A DNA stretch of 64,000 bases from Chitinophagaceae bacterium (GCA_019745155.1 JAIETM010000005.1:1-64000), one strand, 5' to 3'. Shown: positions 42,090-52,678, numbered from the stretch's first letter. Notes: a model not told the origin generated them from the sequence alone. Numbers and translations: made by a program.

Positions 42090-44855
42090 TTAGAATCCTT
42101 TTGGTTCTGCGCCGTTTTTGCTAAAGTTGTATGTAAGTGCCAGCATGCCGAATCTGCGTATGGCTTGCTGTGTGGTTTCTGAAATAAAGTTGCTGCTGAT
42201 ATTTCGGTTGATGCCTAGGTTCTGATTAAAGATATCGTTCACGCGAAACTGTACCTGCCAACTTTCTTTCTTATCTATAGATTTCTTCACTGAACCATTC
42301 AGCAACACTACATTTCTTTGATTTGCAAAAACGGATGTCTTTTGATAGAAGTCAATATCGCCATCAAGATTGATATACCATTTCTTTGGTAGTTTCATTT
42401 CCATATTGAAGTTGGCGTTGTAATTCCAAAAACGGGTGATATTGTTGGGGTTGATGGATGATTTGGAATAGTTGTTTATGGCACTGATATTGAACCAGTA
42501 GTTGATCCATTTGTCGCCCCAATAGCCTGAGCCAATACCCAAGCGGATATTTCTGCTATCATTCACGTTTTCTTTGCCATCAACAATATTGACAAATCGG
42601 TTGATTGAAGGGTTGAAGTCGAAATTGAGGTTGAATGAAGGGAACAGCTCAAATCCATAACTCGACCACATATTGAAATTGTAATTACCATTCACATTAA
42701 CCGCTTGATTGATTCGCTTACCCGTGGTTTTATCAATGGTGTTTGAATTGGTAATGGCATTATTGACAAAGCTATAGTTGGCACTCAGATAAAGATTTCT
42801 ACTTTTCAATACCTTATAGTCGCTAAAGAATAGTTCAAGATTGTTTCTGAATTCCTGACCCAAATTAGCATTACCTATTGTTAGGTTAAGCGGATCAGTA
42901 TTATCGATGATTGGGTTGATTTGCTGAAGGCTTGGGTTACGTGTACTACCATTGTATCTAAAACCAAGTCTGGTCTGCTTTTTAATCTGGTAATTAAAAT
43001 TAGCTGCAGGTAGAAAGTTGGTAAAATTTGCCGAACGATTACGGTTTTTACGCAAGTCTTCGATGTTGAATTGTACACTACCTACGCCTGTTCCTATAGA
43101 GAAATTGACCTTTTTGAAGTTGTAACGAATATTGAATCCGCCGGTATGACCAAAATTGTTAAATACAAAATGGTTACTAAGTGAGTCAACCATTGTTTCA
43201 TATTTTCCAGCACCATTAACACCACCTTCTAGTGTATTTCTTTCGGCATTGTTTCGATTATTCTCGAATCGATAATTTAATTCCAAAGTGGTATTCTTGG
43301 CGATAGGCTCTGTGTATGATACTTTAGAACTTAAGCCGGAAATATTTTCATCATTGGTCTTTTTTTGATCAATTCTAGTGGTATTTACCCCGCCGGTAAA
43401 GAAAGTGTTGGTCGCAAACAGGAAACCATCACCCGTTCTTCTGGTGCTGTTGATATCAGCATTGATAGAAATAGTCCTGCCTTTTTTCTTAAATCGCTTT
43501 CTCCAGAAAATATTGGCAATCAGGTTTTGCTCATCAGACTCAGTAATGGTCTGCCGGCTAGTTTCATTCAACTTAAACCCTTTGCTGTCTAGTGAAGCAC
43601 CCGTAAAGCTATTGTTGCTGCGATTATTGATCATAGAGCCGGTGCCAATAATTTTTAGGTTACTGGTTGAATCAATCTGCCATTCATAAGTACTCCGTAG
43701 GCGATTTCTTCTTTTCAGATTATTAAAGCTTTGATCACTGGTGTTTACAAAGAAGCTGCCATCGGGTAGGAGGGTTTGTGTGGTACTGGTATTAATACCG
43801 TCTACTCGCAGGTCGTTAAATTGATACGTATTGATGCTATTATGCTTGTCTTGGTTCCATTTATTGCTAAAATGCAGACCACCCGTAGTTGAGTTGGGAA
43901 GACCGCGACCCCAGCTAAAATCATCTCCATTTGACCACATCATTATACCGCCATCATCTGTCATTTCCGTTTGCGTATTCATGTCCTCTCCATAATTCCT
44001 ACGTTCACTCCAGTTAAGTGCTTCATAGCGGGTATTGTCTGAAGTAATATAGGCTGCAGCTTTTTTCTTGCCTTTGAAAACATTGAGCATGGTCTTGCCA
44101 TAACGATACCGGTCAAAATCGCTGCCCGCCTCTACTTTACCGAAATAGCCTTTCTTCTTATCCTCTTTTAATACAAGGTTTAATGTCTTGGTCTTTTGCC
44201 CGTCATCTATACCGGTAAACACAGCCTGATCACTTTTTTTATCAAAGGATTGCACTTTCTCCACGGCGTCTGCTCTTAGATTCTGAGTAACAACTGCGGG
44301 ATCATCGCTAAAGAACTCCTCGCCATCAACCAATACCTTCTCTACTTTCTGTCCTTGCGCGCTAATTTCTCCCTTACCATTTACCGTGATACCGGGCAGC
44401 TTACGCAACAGCTCTTGCACATTGGCATTGGCGCTTACGCGAAAACTATCGGCTCGGTATTCTGTAGTATCGCCACGCATTCTAATCGCAGAAATTTTCT
44501 GCTTTACGATCACTTCCTCTAAAAGTTTGGCCTTGGTCATCAAGGGTATATTGCCAAGATTTCTGGAATGAGTATCGTCAATGGTTAATTGATCAAGATA
44601 ATCTGCATAATTAGGGTAGCTTACCAATATGAGAAATTTGCCATTGGGTACTCCATTCAATTGAAACTTGCCCTGTTGATCTGTACGCACATATTTGATG
44701 AGTACAGAGTCTTTGGGTCTTAGCAGAGACACAACGGCATTGTGTAAGACTTGTTTATTCAGTGTATCGGCTACAGAACCTTTCAATAGGTTTTCTTGAG
44801 CGCTTGCTGTAAAAGCAAAGCAGAGTAGCCACAATAGTGCAGCAGTTTTTCGCAT
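42090..44855 (-). CDS. TonB-receptor-like outer-membrane barrel protein (OMP_b-brl_3 type)
   Basis: The 921-residue protein has a signal peptide (ALLWLLCFAFTASAQE), a carboxypeptidase-regulatory Ig-like domain (about 20-100: LKGSVADTLNKQVLHNAVVS, LNGVPNGKFLILVSYP), a plug-like domain (ANVQELLRKLPGITVNGKGE, KVEKVLVDGEEFFSDDP) and a long barrel rich in aromatic strand ends. The layout is that of Bacteroidota TonB-linked receptors. The ligand is unknown. The ATG at 44855 gives the signal peptide; the frame upstream to 44897 does not. Confidence 0.88.
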   Translation of the reverse strand: MRKTAALLWLLCFAFTASAQENLLKGSVADTLNKQVLHNAVVSLLRPKDSVLIKYVRTDQQGKFQLNGVPNGKFLILVSYPNYADYLDQLTIDDTHSRNLGNIPLMTKAKLLEEVIVKQKISAIRMRGDTTEYRADSFRVSANANVQELLRKLPGITVNGKGEISAQGQKVEKVLVDGEEFFSDDPAVVTQNLRADAVEKVQSFDKKSDQAVFTGIDDGQKTKTLNLVLKEDKKKGYFGKVEAGSDFDRYRYGKTMLNVFKGKKKAAAYITSDNTRYEALNWSERRNYGEDMNTQTEMTDDGGIMMWSNGDDFSWGRGLPNSTTGGLHFSNKWNQDKHNSINTYQFNDLRVDGINTSTTQTLLPDGSFFVNTSDQSFNNLKRRNRLRSTYEWQIDSTSNLKIIGTGSMINNRSNNSFTGASLDSKGFKLNETSRQTITESDEQNLIANIFWRKRFKKKGRTISINADINSTRRTGDGFLFATNTFFTGGVNTTRIDQKKTNDENISGLSSKVSYTEPIAKNTTLELNYRFENNRNNAERNTLEGGVNGAGKYETMVDSLSNHFVFNNFGHTGGFNIRYNFKKVNFSIGTGVGSVQFNIEDLRKNRNRSANFTNFLPAANFNYQIKKQTRLGFRYNGSTRNPSLQQINPIIDNTDPLNLTIGNANLGQEFRNNLELFFSDYKVLKSRNLYLSANYSFVNNAITNSNTIDKTTGKRINQAVNVNGNYNFNMWSSYGFELFPSFNLNFDFNPSINRFVNIVDGKENVNDSRNIRLGIGSGYWGDKWINYWFNISAINNYSKSSINPNNITRFWNYNANFNMEMKLPKKWYINLDGDIDFYQKTSVFANQRNVVLLNGSVKKSIDKKESWQVQFRVNDIFNQNLGINRNISSNFISETTQQAIRRFGMLALTYNFSKNGAEPKGF

Positions 44856-45008
44856 AAGCAGGGTTGCTATATCAGTTGTTTGATGTAAAATGCACAAATA
44901 ATGTTTAGATTACATACCGGCTATCAGATTTAACAAAAACCTCTCAGTTGTATTTTGTGGATGGTTTGTTAAATGGATATCCGGTCATCATCACTAAGAG
45001 TCGTTACC

Positions 45009-46973
45009 ATGAAAAAAGTTGCAGCGAACGCACATAAAAAATTTGAAGAAATACATTTTGTTGATACACAACAGCCTGTTTGGAACTATTCCTTATTCAC
45101 AGATGATGATATTCGAAATTTTCAACAGGGCACACATTACAGGTTGTACGAATTGCTTGGTAATAAGCAGCTGACAGTCTTAGATACAACAGGTACTTAT
45201 TTTGCCGTTTGGGCACCCAATGCTACAGCGGTCTCTGTGATTGGCAATTTCAATAATTGGACACCCGATTTGCATCCCCTCAAAGTGCGTTTGGATAGTT
45301 CAGGTATTTGGGAGGGCTTTATTCCGAATGTTGTAAGGGGTGAGTCGTATAAATACCACATTCACGGCTATAAGGGCCTAAAATTGGATAAAGGCGACCC
45401 ATTTGCGCATTTTTGGGAGAAGCGTCCTTTAACAGCCTCTATTACCTGGGATACCTTTTATGAGTGGAAGGATGAAACATGGATGACAACTCGTAAAAAG
45501 CACAATGCTTTAAATGCACCTTATTCCGTGTATGAAGTGCATCTGGCTTCTTGGATGCGTCCAGATAAACATGATGAGGAAACATACAATAGCTATCAGG
45601 AAATAGCGGCCAGATTGGTGCCTTATGTACAGGATATGGGCTTTACCCACGTAGAGTTTCTACCTGTTATGGAGCACCCATTTGATGGAAGCTGGGGCTA
45701 TCAGGGTATCGGTTTTTTTGCCCCAACAAGTCGTTTCGGTGCGCCTCAGGATTTTGCGTATCTCGTTGATGCCTTACATCAGGCGGGTATTGGGGTTATT
45801 CTGGACTGGGTGCCTTCGCATTTTCCTTATGATGCACATGGCCTTTTTATGTACGACGGTACGCATACCTACGAATACGCAGATATGCGTAAAGGGTATC
45901 ACCCGGATTGGAACTCCTATATTTTCAACTACAAGCGTGGTGAAGTAAAAAGTTTTTTGATTAGCAGTGCGCGTTTCTGGTGCGATCGTTTTCACGTAGA
46001 CGGATTGCGCGTAGATGCGGTAAGTTCTATGCTGCGCTTAGATTATAGTCGTAACGAAGGTCAATGGGAGCCGAATGAATTTGGCGGTAATGGCAATCTG
46101 GAAGCCATTGCCTTTATCAAAGACCTGAATGAAACTTTGTATCGAGATTTTCCTGATATCCAAACCATCGCAGAAGAAGCAACCGATTGGCCGGGTGTGA
46201 GCAAGCCTACTTTTGAGGGAGGACTTGGTTTTGGTATGAAGTGGATGATGGGTTGGATGCACGATACTTTGCGCTATTTCAAGCGTGATCCTATTTTCAG
46301 ACAGTTTCATCAGGATGAGTTCACTTTTAGTATGATGTATTTCAATGATGAAAACTTCATGCTGCCGCTAAGTCATGATGAAGTCGTGCACGGCAAGAGC
46401 CCGATGCTGTATAAAATGCCGGGTGATGAATGGCAGAAATTTGCAAATCTACGTCTGCTCTACACGTATATGTTTACGCATCCAGGTGCCAAGCTTTTAT
46501 TTATGGGTGATGAGTTTGGTGCTACCAGTGAATGGAATTACAAGAGTGAATTGCAGTGGGAGTTATTGGATTTTGTAAGCCATGGAGGTATGCGCTTTTG
46601 CGTGAAGCAATTGAATGAGTTGTACAGAAATGAGCCAGCGCTGTATGAAAAGCAGTTTCAACCTGATGGTTTTGAATGGGGCGATCTCAATCACCGTAGC
46701 GATTCTGTAGTGTCTTATATCAGAAAAGGCTTAAAGCCAAAGGATGATGTGCTGGTGATTCTCAATCTCACACCTGTCGTACGAAATGATTGGGAAGTGT
46801 ATGTGCAGGGTAAATCAACATGGAAAGAAGTCTTCAATAGTGATCGCAAGGAATACTGGGGTACAGGTGATGTGTATAATCCTTCCATTACAGCAACATT
46901 ACATGATAAAGCTTCTAAAACATATCTGTTGAAAGTGCATTTGCCGGCTTTGTCGGCTGTGGTATTGCGTTAA
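45009..46973 (+). CDS. glgB: 1,4-alpha-glucan branching enzyme
   Basis: The 654-residue enzyme introduces alpha-1,6 branches in glycogen. It has an N-terminal CBM48 domain (about 35-130; FAVWAPNATAVSVIGNFNNW), then the GH13 barrel with VEFLPVMEHPFDGSWGYQ, VILDWVPSHFPYD, FHVDGLRVDAVSSMLRLDY with the nucleophile Asp, QTIAEEATDWPGV with the acid Glu, and LPLSHDEVVHGK. The length fits the short GlgB group without the extra N1 domain. The start is taken at ATG 45009; ATG 44973 in the same frame is possible. Its stop touches that of the convergent Crp/Fnr gene. Confidence 0.94.
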   Translation: MKKVAANAHKKFEEIHFVDTQQPVWNYSLFTDDDIRNFQQGTHYRLYELLGNKQLTVLDTTGTYFAVWAPNATAVSVIGNFNNWTPDLHPLKVRLDSSGIWEGFIPNVVRGESYKYHIHGYKGLKLDKGDPFAHFWEKRPLTASITWDTFYEWKDETWMTTRKKHNALNAPYSVYEVHLASWMRPDKHDEETYNSYQEIAARLVPYVQDMGFTHVEFLPVMEHPFDGSWGYQGIGFFAPTSRFGAPQDFAYLVDALHQAGIGVILDWVPSHFPYDAHGLFMYDGTHTYEYADMRKGYHPDWNSYIFNYKRGEVKSFLISSARFWCDRFHVDGLRVDAVSSMLRLDYSRNEGQWEPNEFGGNGNLEAIAFIKDLNETLYRDFPDIQTIAEEATDWPGVSKPTFEGGLGFGMKWMMGWMHDTLRYFKRDPIFRQFHQDEFTFSMMYFNDENFMLPLSHDEVVHGKSPMLYKMPGDEWQKFANLRLLYTYMFTHPGAKLLFMGDEFGATSEWNYKSELQWELLDFVSHGGMRFCVKQLNELYRNEPALYEKQFQPDGFEWGDLNHRSDSVVSYIRKGLKPKDDVLVILNLTPVVRNDWEVYVQGKSTWKEVFNSDRKEYWGTGDVYNPSITATLHDKASKTYLLKVHLPALSAVVLR

Positions 46974-47549
46974 TTATTTTACGGCAGCGCGCATGCGGCT
47001 AAGTGTTTCTTGTGTAATACCAAGAAAGGATGCAATGTAGGAGAGTGGCACTTTTTGAATAAGTTCAGGCTGCTCGAGCAACAATCTTTCATAGCGTTGC
47101 TGTGCTGTTTCAAACAGAATGCTATCCATTCTTTCCTGCGATAAAATTAGCGCACCACTCATGGCATTCCTGAACCATGTTTCAACACTGTGATGCTTGC
47201 TGGCCAGATTCATCAGTATATCATGATGAATGCCATAGATTTTCGATGGTGCAATCAAGTGTATGCCTAACCTGCTAGGCGTACGATGAAAGAAACTAGT
47301 AATGGAAAAAAAGAATCCCGGTGCCATGGCAATCCATTCGGTGATTTCTTTGCCATGTTTGTTGTAATAAATACGTGCAATACCACTGGAAGCAAAATAG
47401 ATATGGTTGGAAACCTGCCCTATGTGCAATAAAACATTATTTACATCTGCCTCTTGAGCATCCCATGCTGCTGTAAAGCTATGCATGAGCGCAGGATCAT
47501 TGATTGCGCTAATTTTTTGTATATGTGTTTCCAGTAATTGTCTGCTCAT
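46974..47549 (-). CDS. Crp/Fnr-family transcriptional regulator
   Basis: The 191-residue protein has a cNMP-type effector barrel (about 25-120: LLHIGQVSNHIYFASSGIARIYY, KEITEWIAMAPGFFFSITSFF) and a C-terminal helix-turn-helix (VPLSYIASFLGITQETLSRMRA). It is a paralogue of the regulator at 29665. It lies three bases upstream of no other gene on its strand: the gluconate dehydrogenase-like subunit gene (47553) ends four bases before its start, so it may be the last gene of that unit. Confidence 0.85.
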   Translation of the reverse strand: MSRQLLETHIQKISAINDPALMHSFTAAWDAQEADVNNVLLHIGQVSNHIYFASSGIARIYYNKHGKEITEWIAMAPGFFFSITSFFHRTPSRLGIHLIAPSKIYGIHHDILMNLASKHHSVETWFRNAMSGALILSQERMDSILFETAQQRYERLLLEQPELIQKVPLSYIASFLGITQETLSRMRAAVK

Positions 47550-47552
47550 GGC

Positions 47553-48203
47553 TTATGGAAAGCTGATACATTCTTTGAGTTCTTTCTCCGTATAGGCTAA
47601 GCCATATTGCTTCAGCACATCTTCGGGTACGCCATTCCATTGATTGGGTGTATTGCCTACATAGCCTACGTCCTTTACCCCAATTTCTGAAGTGTAAAAA
47701 CCGGTAGCCACCAAATTGCGCATGGTATTGAAAAAGCTAACACCTTGCACCATTTCCGGCTTGGCTTTCTCTGGATACGCGATCTCATCCACCATCTCAA
47801 TCTGCTCTTTGGCTGAACAGTCGACAAAAGCTTTATTGAAACGCTTGAAGCACTGTAGGTCTAACCAACGCAAACCACCACGCATAGGTGTTTGGTGCGA
47901 TGGCATATCTTTCACAATGAACTCGATAAACTCTGGCACTTTTGCATCACTAGCACTGCCACTCACTTCGTCTTTAGGTATGATGATATCACCCAATACA
48001 GTAATGGTAGCCATTTCATGCGGCGTAAAGAAAGTCTTGCTAGTTACTTCGTTGTAACGGGCAATTTCCTCAGGCTGACGATCAATAGTGAAATTGCCAG
48101 CTGCAATGGCTTCTTTTTTCTCTTTTGGCTGACAGGCTTCTACCAGCACGCCACTGGCCACACCGCCAATCAGTAAAGCTTTTAAGGAACTTCTTCTATC
48201 CAT
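47553..48203 (-). CDS. Gluconate 2-dehydrogenase subunit 3-like, Tat-exported lipoprotein
   Basis: The 216-residue protein starts with DRRSSLKALLIGG, a twin-arginine motif, followed by a lipobox-like VEAC, so it is exported folded and probably lipid-anchored. FFTPHEMATITVLGDIIIPKDEVSGSASDA and the C-terminal NPVATGFYTSEIGVKDVGYVG-like stretch match the subunit-3 family (TAT-dependent chaperone/anchor of membrane sugar dehydrogenases). The GMC catalytic subunit gene lies two bases upstream, and the two products should form a complex. Confidence 0.88.
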   Translation of the reverse strand: MDRRSSLKALLIGGVASGVLVEACQPKEKKEAIAAGNFTIDRQPEEIARYNEVTSKTFFTPHEMATITVLGDIIIPKDEVSGSASDAKVPEFIEFIVKDMPSHQTPMRGGLRWLDLQCFKRFNKAFVDCSAKEQIEMVDEIAYPEKAKPEMVQGVSFFNTMRNLVATGFYTSEIGVKDVGYVGNTPNQWNGVPEDVLKQYGLAYTEKELKECISFP

Positions 48204-48205
48204 GA

Positions 48206-49945
48206 TCAGAGGTTTTGCTTTTTGAGTTGATCAATGATGTATTCACTCGCACGCATACTCAAGGCGAGGATGGTCCAGGTGATATTCTTATCAGCCTGAC
48301 TTACAAACTGTCCACCATCTACGCAGAACAGATTTTTGCAATCATGGGCCTGACTCCATTTGTTCAATGCAGAACGCTTAGGATCATTACCCATACGAAC
48401 AGTACCCGCTTCGTGAATGATTCTGCCTGGTGCTTCCAGCCCATAATTATTGTCTGGTCCATCATCGCCCCAGGTAATCACAGCACCCATATTGTGCATA
48501 ATCTCTTTGAAGGTTTCTTTCATGTGTTTGGCCTGATTGACTTCATGCTCAGACCATTTGTAATGAAAGCGCAATACAGGAATACCATACTTGTCAACCA
48601 CATTTGGATCAATCTCGCAATAATTACTTTCTAATGCAATGGCTTCACCTCGGCCGGCCATCCCAACGCCTGCACCCCAGAAATGACGATAGTCTTCTTT
48701 GAGTGAAGCACCATAACCACCAGCGGGTTTTTGTTTACCATTCACTACGTATTTGCCATTGAGGTTTTGAATATCCCAGCCAAAGCCATAAGCAGGCTGG
48801 CTCATACCGCCCCAATACTCAATATGATAACCACGAGGGAAATCCAGTTTCTTATTATCCAACCACCAAGGACTGTACACGTGCATACCACCCACGCCAT
48901 CTTCGTTGTAACGTTTGCGGCCAAACAGGCCTGGAATGATGCCACCCATGGCAGCACCGGTAGAATCATGCAGGTATTTTCCAACTACATTGCTGCTATT
49001 GCCTAATCCGTTAGGATGTCTTGTTGATTTAGAGTTGAGCATCAGTCGCGCACTTTCGCATGCACTGGCAGCAAGAATCACTACGCGCCCGCTCACCTGA
49101 TACTCCATCATGTCGTCCTTATTCACGTAGCTCACGCCAGTTGCCAAACCTTCCTTATCAGTCAGCACTTCTCTTGCCATCGCATTGGCTACTACATCAA
49201 CATTGCCTGTTTTTAAAGCAGGGTAGATGAGCACGTTTGATGACGAGAAATCTGCTTTGGCCATGCTACAGTTACGGTTACACTGTCCGCAGAAAAAGCA
49301 AGCACCACGATCTTCATTGATCTTCTTGGTAAGGATAGATAAGCGTGATGGAATCACTGGTACACCTGCACCTACTGCAGCTTTCTTGATAAACAGTTCG
49401 TGCAGTCTTGGTTTTGGCGGAGGAAGAAAATAACCATCTGGATCATTTTCCAAACCTTCGTTGGTGCCGAAGACGCCAATCATTTTATCAATTCGGTCGT
49501 AATAAGGCTTGATGTCTTCATAACCGATCGGCCAATCGTCGCCCAGACCATCAATACTTCTGCGTTTGAAATCTTTGGGGCCAAAGCGCAGTGATATTCT
49601 TCCCCAGTGATTGGTTCTGCCACCAATCATACGGGCACGCCACCAATCCCACTGGGTATTGTCTTTACGTGTATAGGGCTCACCATCAATTTCCCATCCC
49701 CAATAACAAGCATCAAAATCACCGAAGGGACGAAACTTGGTGCTGGCACCGCGGCGAGGCGATTCCCATGGATTTTTTAACTGTGTGATATTCTTTTGCG
49801 GATCATACATGGCACCTGCTTCTAGCAGACACACTTTTAATCCTGCATTTGCCAATACATATGCAGCCATACCACCTCCGGCGCCTGAGCCTACAATAAT
49901 GGCATCGTACTGCTTGCTTTGTTTTTTGATCTGAAAATCGCCCAT
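48206..49945 (-). CDS. GMC-family FAD oxidoreductase, sugar/alcohol dehydrogenase subunit
   Basis: The 579-residue protein opens with the FAD dinucleotide motif DAIIVGSGAGGGMAAYVLAN and LLEAG. The cysteine-rich CFFCGQCNRNC at about 230-240 resembles the iron-sulphur segment of bacterial FAD glucose/fructose dehydrogenases. The C-terminal HEAGTVRMGNDPKRSALN and VDGGQFVSQADKNITWTILAL are the GMC substrate-side and FAD motifs. It has no export signal, so export with its Tat-carrying partner is inferred. The substrate is probably a sugar or polyol. The start at 49945 was chosen over 49981 because the extra residues are not conserved-looking. Confidence 0.88.
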   Translation of the reverse strand: MGDFQIKKQSKQYDAIIVGSGAGGGMAAYVLANAGLKVCLLEAGAMYDPQKNITQLKNPWESPRRGASTKFRPFGDFDACYWGWEIDGEPYTRKDNTQWDWWRARMIGGRTNHWGRISLRFGPKDFKRRSIDGLGDDWPIGYEDIKPYYDRIDKMIGVFGTNEGLENDPDGYFLPPPKPRLHELFIKKAAVGAGVPVIPSRLSILTKKINEDRGACFFCGQCNRNCSMAKADFSSSNVLIYPALKTGNVDVVANAMAREVLTDKEGLATGVSYVNKDDMMEYQVSGRVVILAASACESARLMLNSKSTRHPNGLGNSSNVVGKYLHDSTGAAMGGIIPGLFGRKRYNEDGVGGMHVYSPWWLDNKKLDFPRGYHIEYWGGMSQPAYGFGWDIQNLNGKYVVNGKQKPAGGYGASLKEDYRHFWGAGVGMAGRGEAIALESNYCEIDPNVVDKYGIPVLRFHYKWSEHEVNQAKHMKETFKEIMHNMGAVITWGDDGPDNNYGLEAPGRIIHEAGTVRMGNDPKRSALNKWSQAHDCKNLFCVDGGQFVSQADKNITWTILALSMRASEYIIDQLKKQNL

Positions 49946-50050
49946 GCAATCGTTTTTGTTGGGTTGAAAATGCGCCAACAATTTAAGTAATCTGTTCGGC
50001 TAATTGCAAGTATGTGGATGGGCGGGGGAATTTTTTTCTCCAGCTGAAAA

Positions 50051-52678
50051 CTATTTCAGTTTGCCTTTGATTTCATTTAGTTTCATCAAGGCTTCTACAG
50101 GTGTCAAACGATTGATGTCAATATTGTTTAACAGGGTTCTGATTTCATCAAAGGTTTCAGAATGCGCATCAAAAATGGATAGCTGCATTTTAGGTGCACT
50201 TAGTTGCTGCACTGCTTTACTGAGGTCTTTGGTATGTGGCTGACCTGATGTTTGTGCATCGCCAACATGCTTATCCTCCAACTGCTCCAAAATTTCGTTG
50301 GCTCTTTGAATTACAGCAGGCGGCATACCGGCCATTCTGGCTACGTGGATACCGAAACTGTGCGTGCTGCCACCAGGTGCCAGTTTACGCAGGAAGATGA
50401 TTTTGTTGCCAATTTCTTTGTTGGTAATATGGTAGTTCTTTACGCGTGGTAACTGCGCTTCCAGCTCGTTTAATTCATGGTAGTGTGTAGCAAACAGAAT
50501 CTTGGCATGGAACTGATGGTTGTGTAAATATTCTACCATGCTCCAAGCAATAGAAATACCATCATAGGTGGATGTGCCGCGACCAATTTCATCTAGCAGA
50601 ATTAAGCTTCTGGCAGATACATTGTTGATGATGCTGGCAGTTTCATTCATCTCTACCATGAAAGTAGATTCACCACCGCTCAGGTTATCCGATGCACCTA
50701 CGCGCGTAAAGATTTTATCCGTCAAAGGAATCTTCGCACTGGCTGCAGGCACAAAACTGCCCATATGTGCCATGAGGGTGATCAAAGCAGTCTGACGCAG
50801 GATGGCACTCTTACCGCTCATGTTGGGTCCGGTAAGGATAATGATCTGCTGTTGATCAGGATCTAAATTGATATCGTTATCAATATAATTTTCACCGGCA
50901 GGTAAATGCTGTTCAATGACCGGGTGGCGACTGGCTATTAACTCCAAAGCCAATCCATCATGTAGTTCCGGCTTTTTATAATTGAAACGAATGGCGTTAT
51001 CAGCGAAGCAGCAAAGGCAATCTAAGACAGCTAGTACATGTCCGTTTATCTGAATAGCCGCGATATAATCCTGCAGTGCCAGTAATAATTGATCGTATAG
51101 CTCAGATTCGATGCGCAAGATTTTCTCTTCAGCACCGGTGATTTTTTCTTCGTACTGCTTTAGTTCAGGAGTGATGTAGCGCTCGGCATTGGTGAGTGTT
51201 TGCTTACGGATCCAATCTGCAGGCACTTTGTCTTTGTGTGCATTGATTACCTCCAGATAATAACCAAACACATTGTTGAAACCAATCTTCAGTGAACTGA
51301 TACCTGTTCTTTCAGCTTCTGCTTGTTGTATGCGAACCAAGTATTCCTTACCACCTGATGCAATGCTGCGCAGTTCATCCAGTTCAGCATGAATGCCTGC
51401 TTTAATTACATCACCCTTATTCACCATGGCGGGTGGATTCTCTTGGATCTCATTCAGGATTTTCTGTTGAATAAAATGACAGGGATTAATTGCATCTGCT
51501 AAGCGCAATAGGTAAGGGTTACTTGCCTTTTTACAAGCTTCCTGAATCCATTCTACATGTTGTAAACCTTTGGCCAGATGTAATACTTCACGCGGGTTGA
51601 TTTTCTTCAGCGGTATCTTGCTCACCAAACGTTCCACATCGCCACACTGCTTGATCCATGGCTGTAGCTGCTTGCGTAAATCCGTTTCTTTGATCAGGTA
51701 AGCAACAGCTTCCAGTCGCTCATTAATCTTCTGTTGATCGCGTAGCGGCAATACAATCCATCTTCTCAACAAGCGTGCACCCATTGGAGAGATGGTATTG
51801 TCCAGCACTTTTAGCAAAGACCAGCCCTGATCATTGCCTGTATGCAGCAACTCCAAATTGCGGATGGTGAATTTATCCATCCACAAATGTTCTTCCTGCT
51901 CAATTCGCTGCACATTGGTGATATGCTGCAGATTGGGATGCTCCGTTTCTTTTAGGTAATAGAGAATAGCACCTGCTGCAATGGTAGCGTGTGATAAATG
52001 CTCTATACCAAAACCTTTGAGTGAATGGGTTTGAAAATGTTTGAGCAAACTTTCGGTTGCAAAGGGTAAATCAAAAATCCAGCTCTCTAGTGTGTAGGTA
52101 TAAAAGCGCGTGCCAAAGACTTCTTTGAATGCTTTTTGGTGACTTCTTTGAAAAATTACTTCAGCAGGTTTGAGGCTCTGCAGTAGTTTGTCTGCATATT
52201 CCTGATTCCCTTCTGCGACAAAGAATTCTCCCGTTGAAATATCCAGAAAAGCCAAGCCAAAATGTTCGCCATCCATATGCACAGCAGCCAGAAAATTATT
52301 GCTGTTGTGCTCAAGTAGTTTGTCGTTGGTGGCTACACCCGGCGTCACCATTTCAGTCACACCTCTTTTCACAATACCCTTTACCATCTTGGGGTCTTCC
52401 AGCTGATCACAAATGGCTACACGATAACCGGCTTTCACTAACTTGTGCAAATAGGTATCCAGCGCATGATGCGGGAAACCGGCCAACTCAGAAGAAGCAG
52501 CTGCGCCATTGTTGCGCTTGGTGAGTGTGATGCCCAATACACGGGCAGCAATAATGGCATCTTCGCCAAAAGTTTCGTAGAAATCGCCTACACGAAATAG
52601 CAAAACAGCATCTGGGTATTTCTGCTTAATTGCCCGGTGTTGCTGCATCAAAGGGGTATCTGCTCCTGATTTGGCCAT
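50051..52678 (-). CDS. mutS: DNA mismatch repair protein MutS
   Basis: The 875-residue protein binds mismatches and starts repair. The mismatch-binding FRVGDFYETFGEDA (Phe-x-Glu) is near residue 30, and GPNMSGKSAILRQ (Walker A), DEIGRGTSTYDG (Walker B) and ATHYHELNEL (His switch) form the ATPase. The length matches MutS1. The ATG at 52678 gives a normal N-terminus (AKSGADTPLMQQHRAIKQKYP); the frame runs open for 87 more codons into the divergent methyltransferase gene but those are not MutS-like. Confidence 0.97.
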   Translation of the reverse strand: MAKSGADTPLMQQHRAIKQKYPDAVLLFRVGDFYETFGEDAIIAARVLGITLTKRNNGAAASSELAGFPHHALDTYLHKLVKAGYRVAICDQLEDPKMVKGIVKRGVTEMVTPGVATNDKLLEHNSNNFLAAVHMDGEHFGLAFLDISTGEFFVAEGNQEYADKLLQSLKPAEVIFQRSHQKAFKEVFGTRFYTYTLESWIFDLPFATESLLKHFQTHSLKGFGIEHLSHATIAAGAILYYLKETEHPNLQHITNVQRIEQEEHLWMDKFTIRNLELLHTGNDQGWSLLKVLDNTISPMGARLLRRWIVLPLRDQQKINERLEAVAYLIKETDLRKQLQPWIKQCGDVERLVSKIPLKKINPREVLHLAKGLQHVEWIQEACKKASNPYLLRLADAINPCHFIQQKILNEIQENPPAMVNKGDVIKAGIHAELDELRSIASGGKEYLVRIQQAEAERTGISSLKIGFNNVFGYYLEVINAHKDKVPADWIRKQTLTNAERYITPELKQYEEKITGAEEKILRIESELYDQLLLALQDYIAAIQINGHVLAVLDCLCCFADNAIRFNYKKPELHDGLALELIASRHPVIEQHLPAGENYIDNDINLDPDQQQIIILTGPNMSGKSAILRQTALITLMAHMGSFVPAASAKIPLTDKIFTRVGASDNLSGGESTFMVEMNETASIINNVSARSLILLDEIGRGTSTYDGISIAWSMVEYLHNHQFHAKILFATHYHELNELEAQLPRVKNYHITNKEIGNKIIFLRKLAPGGSTHSFGIHVARMAGMPPAVIQRANEILEQLEDKHVGDAQTSGQPHTKDLSKAVQQLSAPKMQLSIFDAHSETFDEIRTLLNNIDINRLTPVEALMKLNEIKGKLK

